Shown in pieces: positions 26,033 to 34,731 of a stretch of DNA of 57,912 bases (position 1 is its first letter; the number at the start of each line of letters is the position of its first letter). This DNA is from Lachnospiraceae bacterium KH1T2 (GTDB lineage: Bacteria; Bacillota; Clostridia; Lachnospirales; Lachnospiraceae). The notes under the pieces were generated by a model. It made no database searches. It saw only the letters and a list, made by a program, of their open reading frames with translations, and was not told the origin of the DNA. The translations under genes and the position numbers were made by a program. The stretch lies in contig FOSY01000019.1 in NCBI GenBank assembly GCA_900114405.1, forward strand, positions 1-57,912, read 5' to 3'.

Positions 26033-27621
26033 CGCTTTTGAAAATCGGAAGGCGATATACCCTCGACCTTCTTGAAAACCTTACTAAAGTAGAAAGCACT
26101 TTCAAATCCAAGTTTTTCAGCTATTTCGTAGATACACAGATTTCCTTCATATAAATAATGTTTGGCTTCATCGATCTTGCACTGTGTTACATAGTCGGTG
26201 AAGCCTATTTTATTATACTTCTTAAATAACTGGCTCAGATAATTAGGGCTTATACAAAGAGCGGCAGCAACTTCCTGAAGTGAAAGCCGGCTGTTGATAT
26301 GGTTTTTTATATATTTTTTCGCCTGAGTGACGATAGGCTTCCGGACTTCCTTCTGGCGTGTATTAAAGTATTCAGAGAGTGAATTCTTAAAATATTCGAG
26401 CCAGTCCATCACCTGTTCCATGCTCTTCATTTTATATAGACTTAAGTAATTATCCTTGCTTTCATCAAACATTTCGGAAACAGTAGACTCACCATTAGGT
26501 AAATGCGAAATGGCAAGATAAAGTATATTGCTTGCGAAATCTATTGCCTGCAGATAGTGATGAGGATTAGCCTTGAAAAGTTCCATCATGTCATCGAGTG
26601 TTTTGCAGAGAGTCTTTGTGTCGTATTCCTCAAATGCTGTGTTCAATATATCCTTGAAAAGTGTAAAGTTAAAAGAATTATTAGCTTTTGACAAGGTGTA
26701 TTCATTAAAAAAGACTACGCGTGTGTCTTCATCAGCGGTCGAAAAGGCGTCACGTGAATACTGGTATGACTCAGATATGGCAAGCGGATCTTTCACGAGT
26801 GTCCCAAAACCGCAGATTAAGTAGGACATATAATACTTAAATAAAGTGTCATTAAGTTTACTCATTATATCCTGCAAAGATGCAGTAGTATCGTGCATGT
26901 CCTGCTCAGAACTGTAGCAGAAGACTATTGCCAGGTGGTAAAGGTCAAGCGCGATGACGTGACATTTGTGGTATTGGCTTATGAGCTCTTTAGTCATCTG
27001 AAATGAAGAGTGGTAGAGCTTTATTTGTTTTTCGTCAGACATATTTCTGGCACTTGAGGTTCTTATTTCACAGTAGCAGGTAAGGTAACCAACATCAGCA
27101 AAGCTGATATTAAGCTCTTTTGACTGCAGTAAAAACTGCTCGCGGTCTTCAAACATATTGTTGAGAAGCTGTATATAAAACTTTTCCTGATAGTAAGATA
27201 TCGAAAATTTAGAATCAGAAGAAGCTTCCGGCAATTGTCTGGAAGAGAGCTCCTGTGTTATGCGCTCGATTGATTCTTTCAAGAGCTCAGGAGTTAGTTC
27301 AAGCTTTACAAGATAATCCTGCACATGGCAGCTGATAGCCTGACGAGCAAGCTCAAAATCTTCATAGCTTGTTAGTATTATGAATTCAGGATGATGTTCA
27401 AAATTTTCATTGCAGTATTTTACAAGTTCCAGACCAGACATTATAGGCATCTTTATATCTGTTATAACGATATCCGGCATGTCCTTTTCGATAAGTTTGC
27501 AAGCAGCCTGACCGTTTGAAGCTATGCCTGAGATCTCTATCTGCATAGTTTCCCATGGCAGCATGGATTTGATGCCTACCTGTACTAAAGGCTCATCATC
27601 TACTATCAATAATTTATACAT
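26029..27621 (-). CDS. YesN-type response regulator with AraC output domain
   Basis: A 530-residue regulator. The receiver domain (residues 1-120) has acidic residues D8-D9 and phospho-acceptor D55 in 'VITDIKMP'. The middle region of about 270 residues is poorly conserved. The C-terminal AraC domain has 'LSLQEVAAALCISPNYLSQL' and 'NLCIYEIAEKLGFESAFYFS'. It is paired with the sensor kinase just upstream and overlaps it by 8 bases. It probably activates the divergent sugar ABC transporter operon at 29758. The last codons are K-R-TAG, and that TAG lies in the end of the palindrome 25921-26032, so the C-terminus may have been trimmed or fixed by that element. Confidence 0.9.
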   Translation of the reverse strand: MYKLLIVDDEPLVQVGIKSMLPWETMQIEISGIASNGQAACKLIEKDMPDIVITDIKMPIMSGLELVKYCNENFEHHPEFIILTSYEDFELARQAISCHVQDYLVKLELTPELLKESIERITQELSSRQLPEASSDSKFSISYYQEKFYIQLLNNMFEDREQFLLQSKELNISFADVGYLTCYCEIRTSSARNMSDEKQIKLYHSSFQMTKELISQYHKCHVIALDLYHLAIVFCYSSEQDMHDTTASLQDIMSKLNDTLFKYYMSYLICGFGTLVKDPLAISESYQYSRDAFSTADEDTRVVFFNEYTLSKANNSFNFTLFKDILNTAFEEYDTKTLCKTLDDMMELFKANPHHYLQAIDFASNILYLAISHLPNGESTVSEMFDESKDNYLSLYKMKSMEQVMDWLEYFKNSLSEYFNTRQKEVRKPIVTQAKKYIKNHINSRLSLQEVAAALCISPNYLSQLFKKYNKIGFTDYVTQCKIDEAKHYLYEGNLCIYEIAEKLGFESAFYFSKVFKKVEGISPSDFQKR

Positions 27622-29401
27622 AGTTTGTCACCTCGCTTATCAAAGGAATGGTGATGATCATGGAAGTGAATTTATCTAATTCACTTTCAATCCTTATCCC
27701 ATAATCATTGCCAAACTCATACTTTAGACGCTTCTGTATATTTGATATTCCAAACTCTCTGAAAAATTCTGAGCTTGAAGACTCTTCATCATTAAGAACT
27801 TTATCTATAAGCTCGGGAGACATTCCCACGCCATTATCCCGAACTGTTATTTCTAATGTATTTTCATCTTTCTTTAGGAATGTGATGTTGATCTCGCCGG
27901 CTTTGCCTGTGGGCTCGATACCGTGGAAGATCGCATTCTCAACTATCGGCTGAAGGGTAAATTTAAGTATCATATAACTCTTTAGCTCATCAGGAACATC
28001 GATATACAGCTTTAATGTTCCGCCGTATCTGTACTGCTGGATCGTAAAGTAGTCGTTTAAGAGATTAAGCTCATCTGAGATGGGAATTATTAAACGCGTT
28101 CCCTTGGCGATACTCTTTAAGAGACGAGACAGAGCAGTGGTCATCTCCGAAATTCCCGTAGCACCCTGAGTTATCGCCATCCACTTTATGGAATTTAGGG
28201 TGTTATATAAAAAGTGTGGATTTACCTGACTCTGCAGGACTTTATATTCCAGATCCCGCTGCTGCTTTTCTGATTCCACAGCGGAGTCTAGAAGCTGCTT
28301 TATATTCTCTGCAAGATTATTGACTTTTTTGCCGATGTCGCCTAATTCATGGTTCCACTCGATCGAAGTATCTCTTGAAAAGTCACCATTTGAAATCTGC
28401 AGAAGCCTTCTTTGAATTTCAAGGACAGGCTTTGTTATCATGCGGTTCAAAATGTGATTCAGGATGATAGTCATAATGATTAGACCGGTGAATATAAACG
28501 CCACAAGAGGTAAGAATGCACTGAAACCGGCAACAGCTTCATCCTTTTTTATAATATGTGTAACACTGCAGTTTTTATGTGAAAGTGCTTCAGAAACAGC
28601 AATGTAGCTGTCTCCGTCAGCTGACTGTAAATGCTTAACGGAAAAAGTCGTAAAATCTGTGTTGGAAGAAATCTCTTTTTTTACGGTATAGTTGTGGATC
28701 TCTGTAAATTTCCCGTTATTGTACATGTAATCATGCTCGCCTAGAGTGAGTATGATAGTTCCGGCCGTATTTTTGTTATATTTTTTAATGGCATCCAGAA
28801 AAAGCTTATCTGATATTTCAAGAAACATATATCCGCCAATGTCATTATTAAACTTATAGGTTATCGGCTTCAGCAAAGGCAGGACCATGTCTTCGCGACC
28901 TTTGTAAAAGGGGTCTGAAATAAAACCATAAGCATAGTACATCGGAAGTGAAGTCAGATCATTATAGAAGTTTTGCTGAGGCAGCTCATATGAGATATTC
29001 GCTACGGATGAATGATCTGTCGCTACACATTGAATGAAGTTTTTTGCCTTGCTCGTTATGACGACTCTGTGCAGATATTTTGAATATACGTTGTTTTGAC
29101 AATATTCTGATAGTACATTATATGCATTCATCCGCTTACTTACGGAGTTTATGTCAGATTCGACATATGAAGTTATCACAGAATTTGAGTGGCAGTACGC
29201 CACAAGCTGGTCGATGCTGCTCATTTCGGAATCTATATAATCTGCAAGATAGGATAGATTATTTTCAGTTGAAATGATCAGATGACGGCTTGAATTTGAT
29301 CTAAAAACAATATAGCTAACGATAGTGATGACGATGCCGATCACGATCGTGAAGATACATGTTACGTATAGAATACGTCCACGGATTGATGTGTAGTGCA
29401 T
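27614..29401 (-). CDS. YesM-type sensor histidine kinase
   Basis: A 595-residue membrane kinase. A first membrane helix is at about residues 12-34. An extracellular Cache-like sensing domain follows (about 35-285) and a second helix at about 290-315. Then come a HAMP domain, the His-kinase motif 'QVNPHFLYNTLNSIKW' with phospho-His near residue 396, and an ATP-binding domain with 'IVENAIFHGIEP' and 'DNGVGMS'. It is typical of sugar-responsive kinases of Firmicutes. It sits directly upstream of its partner regulator and diverges from the ABC importer operon with a 356-base intergenic region. Confidence 0.9.
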   Translation of the reverse strand: MHYTSIRGRILYVTCIFTIVIGIVITIVSYIVFRSNSSRHLIISTENNLSYLADYIDSEMSSIDQLVAYCHSNSVITSYVESDINSVSKRMNAYNVLSEYCQNNVYSKYLHRVVITSKAKNFIQCVATDHSSVANISYELPQQNFYNDLTSLPMYYAYGFISDPFYKGREDMVLPLLKPITYKFNNDIGGYMFLEISDKLFLDAIKKYNKNTAGTIILTLGEHDYMYNNGKFTEIHNYTVKKEISSNTDFTTFSVKHLQSADGDSYIAVSEALSHKNCSVTHIIKKDEAVAGFSAFLPLVAFIFTGLIIMTIILNHILNRMITKPVLEIQRRLLQISNGDFSRDTSIEWNHELGDIGKKVNNLAENIKQLLDSAVESEKQQRDLEYKVLQSQVNPHFLYNTLNSIKWMAITQGATGISEMTTALSRLLKSIAKGTRLIIPISDELNLLNDYFTIQQYRYGGTLKLYIDVPDELKSYMILKFTLQPIVENAIFHGIEPTGKAGEINITFLKKDENTLEITVRDNGVGMSPELIDKVLNDEESSSSEFFREFGISNIQKRLKYEFGNDYGIRIESELDKFTSMIITIPLISEVTNYV

Positions 29402-29757
29402 AATTTCCTAATACTCCCCATTGATGTCTGAACAAAATGATGTCTTACAGTATAAAATTATATCATTTTATGAAAAATTCAAAAATAGGGAAAGTATTTT
29501 TATTGATGCAATATTTATCAAAAAACCTGTAAAATTTACAGATGATTTATGCGCTTTGCGGAAAACCGGGAGTGAAATGATGTGAAAATCTACCAAAAAT
29601 CAGAGCTTTCGGCTATGATAAATAGTGCATGCTTTGATCAAAATTTTGCATTCTGAATTTGCGCGGATATTTGTACAATATAAACATATTAATTGTCATT
29701 CGGCAATGGGGAAGACCGGATAAGGCATTAACTATTCATAAATGGGAGGGTACTACA
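29402..29757. promoter_or_regulatory. Divergent regulatory region between the kinase and the sugar ABC operon
   Basis: No gene is visible. TACAAT at 29674-29679 is a plausible -10 for the importer operon, but no good -35 stands 16-18 bases upstream, as expected for activation by the YesN regulator. The block GTACAATATA is shared with the kduI promoter (20404-20413). Two TTTGC-containing steps (about 29644-29663) lie just upstream and could be regulator contacts. The rest is AT-rich without clear structure. Confidence 0.35.
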
Positions 29758-31098
29758 GTGAAAAGAAAGTTGATCAGTTTATTAGTTGCAGCGGCAATGG
29801 TTTCTTCAATGGCAGGATGCGGCAGCACAAGTCAGGCGCAGTCACAGGGAAGCGAAGGATCAGCAGCGGGAGAGAGTGCTTCGCAGGCTGATGAAGGCGG
29901 CAAAACTACAATAAAGTGGGCTGTGTGGGATAAAGACAGTACACCTTATTGGAGCGCTATGGCTGATGCCTATATGGAGAAAAATCCTGATGTTACGGTT
30001 GAAATGGTAGACCTTGGAGCAAGTGACTACGGCACAGTACTTGCAACAGAGCTTTCAGGCGACGGAAGTGATTTTGATGTGGTTTCTATAAAGGATGTTC
30101 CGGGATATGCCACACTTGTTCAGAAGAAAGCGATCGCACCGCTTAACGACTACATTGAAAAAGACAGTGTAGACCTTAGCCGCTACAATGGTACAACCGA
30201 GCAGGTAACGATAGACGGAAACCTTTATGAACTTCCTTTCAGAAATGACTTCTGGCTGATTTTCTATAATAAAGATATCTTTGACAGAGCTAACGTAAGC
30301 TATCCTACAAATGATATGACATGGGATGAGTATGACGAGCTTGCAAGAAAGGTTACAAATACAACATTTGGCGAGCAGGTATACGGTGCTCATTATCACA
30401 CATGGATGTCTACTATCGGTAATCTTGGATTTATCGATGGCAAGCATAGCATTGTAGATGGTGAGTATTCATGTATGAAGCCTTTCTATGATATGGTCCT
30501 TGCAGAAGAAAAAGACGGTGTTTGCCGTAAGTACTCTGATCTTAAAACAGAAGAACTTCATTACTCAGCTGCATTTTCAAGCGGAGACACAGCTATGATG
30601 AACATGGGATCATGGTATATCTCAACTCTTATCAGCAATATCAAGAGTGGAGAATATGACGGCTCACTGTGCGGAAACTGGGGAATGGTAAAGTATCCTC
30701 ATGTTGAAGGCGTTGAGCCTGGTTCAACACTTGGTGTTATCACAGGTCTTGCAGTTACTACAGCTACAGATGTTCCTGATAAGGCATGGGATTTTGTTAA
30801 GTGGGCAAGCGGCGAAGAAGGTGCAGAAGTTATGGCAAGCACAGGTAACTTCCCTGCAATCATGACAGATGAGGCTCTTAAGACGATCACCTCACTTGAT
30901 GGATTCCCGACAGATAAAGAGTCTATCGATGCTCTTGAAGTTTCTAATCTTTACCTTGAAACACCATATGCTGAAAATGTATCTGAGATCAGCAGCGTAC
31001 TCAATACATATCATTCAATGATAATGGGTGGTGAGATCTCAGTGGATGATGGCATCGAAGAAATGAATAAAGAAGTAGCTCCATTTATTTCAAAGTAA
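29758..31098 (+). CDS. Sugar ABC transporter substrate-binding lipoprotein
   Basis: A 446-residue family 1 extracellular solute-binding protein. GTG 29758 is chosen because GGGAGGG lies before it and it gives a proper signal: KRK, a hydrophobic helix, then lipobox 'SSMAGCGS' with the lipid-attached Cys near residue 22. A Ser/Gln/Gly-rich linker follows, then the binding domain from about residue 45. It catches an oligosaccharide outside the cell and passes it to the two permeases downstream. The uronate genes around it suggest an unsaturated uronic-acid oligosaccharide as ligand. A hairpin after the stop probably keeps its mRNA more abundant than the permease part. Confidence 0.9.
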   Translation: MKRKLISLLVAAAMVSSMAGCGSTSQAQSQGSEGSAAGESASQADEGGKTTIKWAVWDKDSTPYWSAMADAYMEKNPDVTVEMVDLGASDYGTVLATELSGDGSDFDVVSIKDVPGYATLVQKKAIAPLNDYIEKDSVDLSRYNGTTEQVTIDGNLYELPFRNDFWLIFYNKDIFDRANVSYPTNDMTWDEYDELARKVTNTTFGEQVYGAHYHTWMSTIGNLGFIDGKHSIVDGEYSCMKPFYDMVLAEEKDGVCRKYSDLKTEELHYSAAFSSGDTAMMNMGSWYISTLISNIKSGEYDGSLCGNWGMVKYPHVEGVEPGSTLGVITGLAVTTATDVPDKAWDFVKWASGEEGAEVMASTGNFPAIMTDEALKTITSLDGFPTDKESIDALEVSNLYLETPYAENVSEISSVLNTYHSMIMGGEISVDDGIEEMNKEVAPFISK

Positions 31099-31112
31099 GA
31101 GAAAAGGTACAA

Positions 31113-31137
31113 AAGGCTGGATGAAATATCCAGCCTT
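31113..31137 (+). terminator. Hairpin between lipoprotein and permease genes
   Basis: AAGGCTGGAT (31113-31122) pairs perfectly with ATCCAGCCTT (31128-31137) around a 5-base loop. No long T-tract follows, so it is more likely a partial terminator or an mRNA-stabilising hairpin. Such a hairpin is common after substrate-binding-protein genes, which need higher expression than their permeases. Confidence 0.6.
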
Positions 31138-31159
31138 AATCTATAAGGGGATAGCAGAT

Positions 31160-32143
31160 ATGGTTAAAATAGCAGAAAATGTTGAAGCTCATGAAGAAAG
31201 ACGCAGGGGCTTTTTAAGTAAATTGAAAGACAGATATTTTATTGAAGGAAAGCTTCGCAAAGAAACCAGAAGAAACCTGATAGCATATTCATTTATACTT
31301 CCTAATTTCCTTGGGTTTGCGATATTTACGCTTGTTCCGATGGTTTTTGCATTCGCATTGGCTTTTATGAAATGGGATGGTTCAAATCCAATTCAGTGGG
31401 TAGCTTTTGATAACTTTGCGAAACTTGCCTCAGATAAATTTTTCCTGACAGCACTTAAAAATACTATCATTTACTGTATAGGCACAGTTCCGCTGACATT
31501 GATCTTTTCATTGGGACTTGCAATAATCCTCAATCAAAAGGTCATAGGAAGAGGCATATTCAGGACACTTTCTATCTTTCCATATATCGCATCGCTTGTG
31601 GCTGTAACTGCAGTATGGAAGATGCTTTTTCACCCGACAAAAGGTCCTATCAATAATGTTCTTTACAACGTATTTCATGTCCCGCAGGCAGATCTTCCCA
31701 AGTGGTTCACAGGAAGTCTGGTATTGCTTTCAATGATACTTTTCAGTGTTTGGAAGTACATGGGCTACTATATGATTATCTATCTTGCAGGTCTTCAGGG
31801 AATTTCAAAAGAACTTTATGAAGCAGCAAGCCTTGACGGTGCTACAACATGGCAGAAATTCAAATATGTTACATGGCCGCAGCTCAGCAATACTACATTT
31901 TTTGTAGTGGTAATGCTGACGATCAACTGTTTCAAAGTCTATGACATAGCGGTAATGCTTGCCGGCGGCGGAAATGGCGAGCTTACGCTGAATTCTACAG
32001 TCCTTGTTTACTACATTTATCAGCAGGCATTTGTTAACTGGGATCTGGGCTACTCAAGTGCGGTATCAATGGTTCTCTTCGTATTGGTGCTTATAGTTAC
32101 CATCATCCAGTTCTATGGTCAGAAAAAGAAAGAAGCTTGCTAA
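31160..32143 (+). CDS. Sugar ABC transporter permease (first)
   Basis: A 327-residue membrane protein with about six helices and the EAA loop 'EAASLDGATTWQKFKYVTWP' that contacts the ATPase. ATG 31160 is preferred because AAGGGGAT precedes it; the in-frame ATG at 31121 lies inside the hairpin. It belongs to the MalF/UgpA-type permeases. The N-terminus has a long charged cytoplasmic stretch (about residues 1-40). It works with the next permease. No ATPase gene is in the operon, so a shared MsmX/UgpC-type ATPase encoded elsewhere is likely. Confidence 0.9.
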   Translation: MVKIAENVEAHEERRRGFLSKLKDRYFIEGKLRKETRRNLIAYSFILPNFLGFAIFTLVPMVFAFALAFMKWDGSNPIQWVAFDNFAKLASDKFFLTALKNTIIYCIGTVPLTLIFSLGLAIILNQKVIGRGIFRTLSIFPYIASLVAVTAVWKMLFHPTKGPINNVLYNVFHVPQADLPKWFTGSLVLLSMILFSVWKYMGYYMIIYLAGLQGISKELYEAASLDGATTWQKFKYVTWPQLSNTTFFVVVMLTINCFKVYDIAVMLAGGGNGELTLNSTVLVYYIYQQAFVNWDLGYSSAVSMVLFVLVLIVTIIQFYGQKKKEAC

Positions 32144-32153
32144 GGGGGTACAT

Positions 32154-32993
32154 ATGAAGTCATTACATAAAAGACAGGTTATAAGCAAAGTTATTATATA
32201 TATACTTCTTATCATCGTTGCATTGGTCATGATAGTACCATTTTTGTGGATGCTCTCAGCATCGATAAAAGGTGATGCAGAAGTATTCAAGATGAATCCT
32301 TTTCAGTGGATTCCGGACAAGCCAAAGATAAGTAATTATGCCGAGATATGGACAAGGATTCCGATGGCAAAGTTCGTGCAGAATACAGTAATACTCACGA
32401 TCGTAGTAACTTTTTTACAGCTTTTGACAAGTTCATTTGCCGCATATGCTTTTGCTAAGCTGAACTTTAAGCATAAAAATACACTGTTTTTAGCTTATAT
32501 CACAACTATAGCGATGCCGTGGCAGGTATACATGGTTCCGCAGTTTATCTTTATGAGAAAGATAGGGCTTAATGATAAACTTCTTGCTATGGTATGTCTT
32601 CAGGCATTTTCTGCATTTGGAGTGTTCATGATGAAGCAGTTTTATGGAAATATTCCGGATGAACTGTGCGAAGCAGCGAGAATTGACGGGCTTAGTGAAT
32701 ACAGGATCTACTCAGATATCATGCTTCCGCTTTCCAAGCCTGCACTTTCTACACTTACTATTTTTACCTTTGTTGCCACATGGAATGACTACCTTGGACC
32801 ATTGATTTATTTAAGGACAGAGAGCAAGAAGACGATTCAGCTTGGATTAAAGATGTTCATAGGTCAGTATTCTTCCGACTATGGCTTGATAATGGCAGGT
32901 TCGGTATTGTCGCTTATACCGATAGTGATAATCTATCTGATACTTCAGAAGCAGTTTGTTGAAGGTGTGGCATCAAGCGGACTTAAGGGATAA
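32154..32993 (+). CDS. Sugar ABC transporter permease (second)
   Basis: A 279-residue MalG-type permease with six membrane helices and the EAA loop 'EAARIDGLSEYRIYSDIMLP'. ATG 32154 is used because AAGGGGG lies just before it; the earlier in-frame GTG-like start overlaps the first permease gene. It pairs with the product of 31160-32143 to form the membrane channel. Confidence 0.9.
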   Translation: MKSLHKRQVISKVIIYILLIIVALVMIVPFLWMLSASIKGDAEVFKMNPFQWIPDKPKISNYAEIWTRIPMAKFVQNTVILTIVVTFLQLLTSSFAAYAFAKLNFKHKNTLFLAYITTIAMPWQVYMVPQFIFMRKIGLNDKLLAMVCLQAFSAFGVFMMKQFYGNIPDELCEAARIDGLSEYRIYSDIMLPLSKPALSTLTIFTFVATWNDYLGPLIYLRTESKKTIQLGLKMFIGQYSSDYGLIMAGSVLSLIPIVIIYLILQKQFVEGVASSGLKG

Positions 32994-32998
32994 AGCAG

Positions 32999-34729
32999 GT
33001 GAGAGTGATGTATTCCAATGAAGAACTGAGGCTGTGGAAAGACAGTTACATAGAAAGGCTTAGAGCATGTGCAGAGGAACTCTTTAATAAGAGTATGCCG
33101 AAACTGACAGAGGAAAAATTTGCGCTTACTGAGAAGACGGGAAATCGACTTATCTACGAAGAAGTGTACTTCACCAGAAGGAAATATCTTGCAGTTTTCG
33201 GATGTCTTGCAATCTGTGATGAAGAAAATAGAAAACGATATATCCGAAGGCTTGAGGATATTCTGGATGATATCTGTGAAGAGGAGTGCTGGGCACTTCC
33301 GGCGCATGTGGATAGGAAAAGCAATCCTGAGTGGCGCATATATGTGGATCTCTTTGCCTCTGAAACAGCAGAAGCCTTTGCAGAGATACTGCATTACCTT
33401 AAGGGTGAGCTCTCTGCAGAGCTTTGCCGAAAGATGAAAGAAAATGTGATGCGCCGTGTCATCAGACCATACTTAAGCAGAAGACCATATGATAAATGGG
33501 AAGATTCAGATATGAACTGGAATGCTGTATGTAATGGAAGTATAGGGATAGCGGCACTATATCTGCTTGATGAGGATAAAGAGCTTCAAAGCCGGATAAT
33601 ATTCAGAGTATGTGCAGACCTTGAGTATTTTATAGATGGATATGCAGAAGATGGTACTTGCTTTGAAGGACTTAGTTACTTTACATACGGCTTCTACTTT
33701 TATATGGCTTTCATGACGCTTCTTAGTAAAAAAGAGGAGTATATTGAATTTTCATTTTTGGATGAAAAATGCCGCAGTATAGCAGAATTTCAGCAAAAAT
33801 GCTATTTCCATTCCGGTATAACGATGAGCTTTTCGGATGGATACATACATGACAGATTCAGAATGGGACTTACCTGTAAGCTGATGGAAATCTATGACAC
33901 GGTAGCTATGCCTCCAATCGCGGAGGCAGCTGAGTTCGACGCTGATCCTTGCTATAGATTTCTGATGATCCTCCGTGACATAAAGTGGACGGAAGCCTTT
34001 ATAGAAAAAAATAATGATGTATCTGAAACTGAGAGCGTGGAAGAGTGCATAGAGCTTCCGGATGCGCAGTGGGGGATATGTCATTCATCTTATGGCGGCG
34101 GTATGGCGTGTAAGGGTGGAAATAATGACGAGCCACATAATCACAATGATATCGGCAATTTCTTTTTCCTTTTGGATAAGGACATGATGCTTACAGACCT
34201 TGGAGCAGGAGAGTATACGAAGCAGTATTTTTCAGACGGAAGATATGACATACTCTGCAATAATTCTTTCGGGCACAACGTACCGCTGATAGACGGAAAA
34301 GGTCAAAAAGAGGGTAAAGAATTTGCGTGCGATGAGTTTTGCTTTGATGGTAAAGGTAAATTTGAAATGTCTATAGGTAAAGCTTATGGCAGCGACAAGC
34401 TAAAAAGTCTGGAGAGAAAGCTTTCTTATGATGGAGAGAAAGAAACGCTTTTGATAGAGGATATTTTTGAAAGTGACGGATGTCTTATAGAAGAAAACCT
34501 CGTAACGCAGCAGGATGTGACTGTCAGCGAAAATGGCGTTTTGATAAGGTCTGATGAGCACACTTGCAGGATAACTATAGAAAATCTTGCGAATGAGATA
34601 GAGCTTAAAAGAGAGCGGCATCTGAATCATGAAGGTCAGCAGGAAAATGTCATAAGAATAGTGTGGAAGGTTGCTGATGCAAAGGAAAAGGGCAGGCTTT
34701 CATGTAAGTATAAAGTTGAGAAGGTATAA
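32999..34729 (+). CDS. Heparinase II/III-family protein (probable oligo-uronide lyase)
   Basis: A 576-residue cytosolic protein. An N-terminal alpha-barrel (about residues 1-340) is followed by a beta-sandwich. The signature 'PHNHNDIGNFFFLL' (about residues 378-391) carries the histidine typical of heparinase II/III-type lyases (PL12/15/17/21 group). Such enzymes break bonds next to uronic acid and make the unsaturated sugars used by GH88 and KduI. There is no signal peptide, so it acts on imported oligosaccharides. Start choice is uncertain: GTG 32999 after AAGGGA, or ATG 33008. It starts 5 bases after the permease gene. The exact substrate is unknown. Confidence 0.75.
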   Translation: MRVMYSNEELRLWKDSYIERLRACAEELFNKSMPKLTEEKFALTEKTGNRLIYEEVYFTRRKYLAVFGCLAICDEENRKRYIRRLEDILDDICEEECWALPAHVDRKSNPEWRIYVDLFASETAEAFAEILHYLKGELSAELCRKMKENVMRRVIRPYLSRRPYDKWEDSDMNWNAVCNGSIGIAALYLLDEDKELQSRIIFRVCADLEYFIDGYAEDGTCFEGLSYFTYGFYFYMAFMTLLSKKEEYIEFSFLDEKCRSIAEFQQKCYFHSGITMSFSDGYIHDRFRMGLTCKLMEIYDTVAMPPIAEAAEFDADPCYRFLMILRDIKWTEAFIEKNNDVSETESVEECIELPDAQWGICHSSYGGGMACKGGNNDEPHNHNDIGNFFFLLDKDMMLTDLGAGEYTKQYFSDGRYDILCNNSFGHNVPLIDGKGQKEGKEFACDEFCFDGKGKFEMSIGKAYGSDKLKSLERKLSYDGEKETLLIEDIFESDGCLIEENLVTQQDVTVSENGVLIRSDEHTCRITIENLANEIELKRERHLNHEGQQENVIRIVWKVADAKEKGRLSCKYKVEKV

Positions 34730-34731
34730 AA

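Noticed and set aside
31113..31137. Full terminator separating the lipoprotein gene from the permeases
   Set aside because: There is no T-run after the stem and the permeases need this transcript, so partial termination or RNA protection is preferred.
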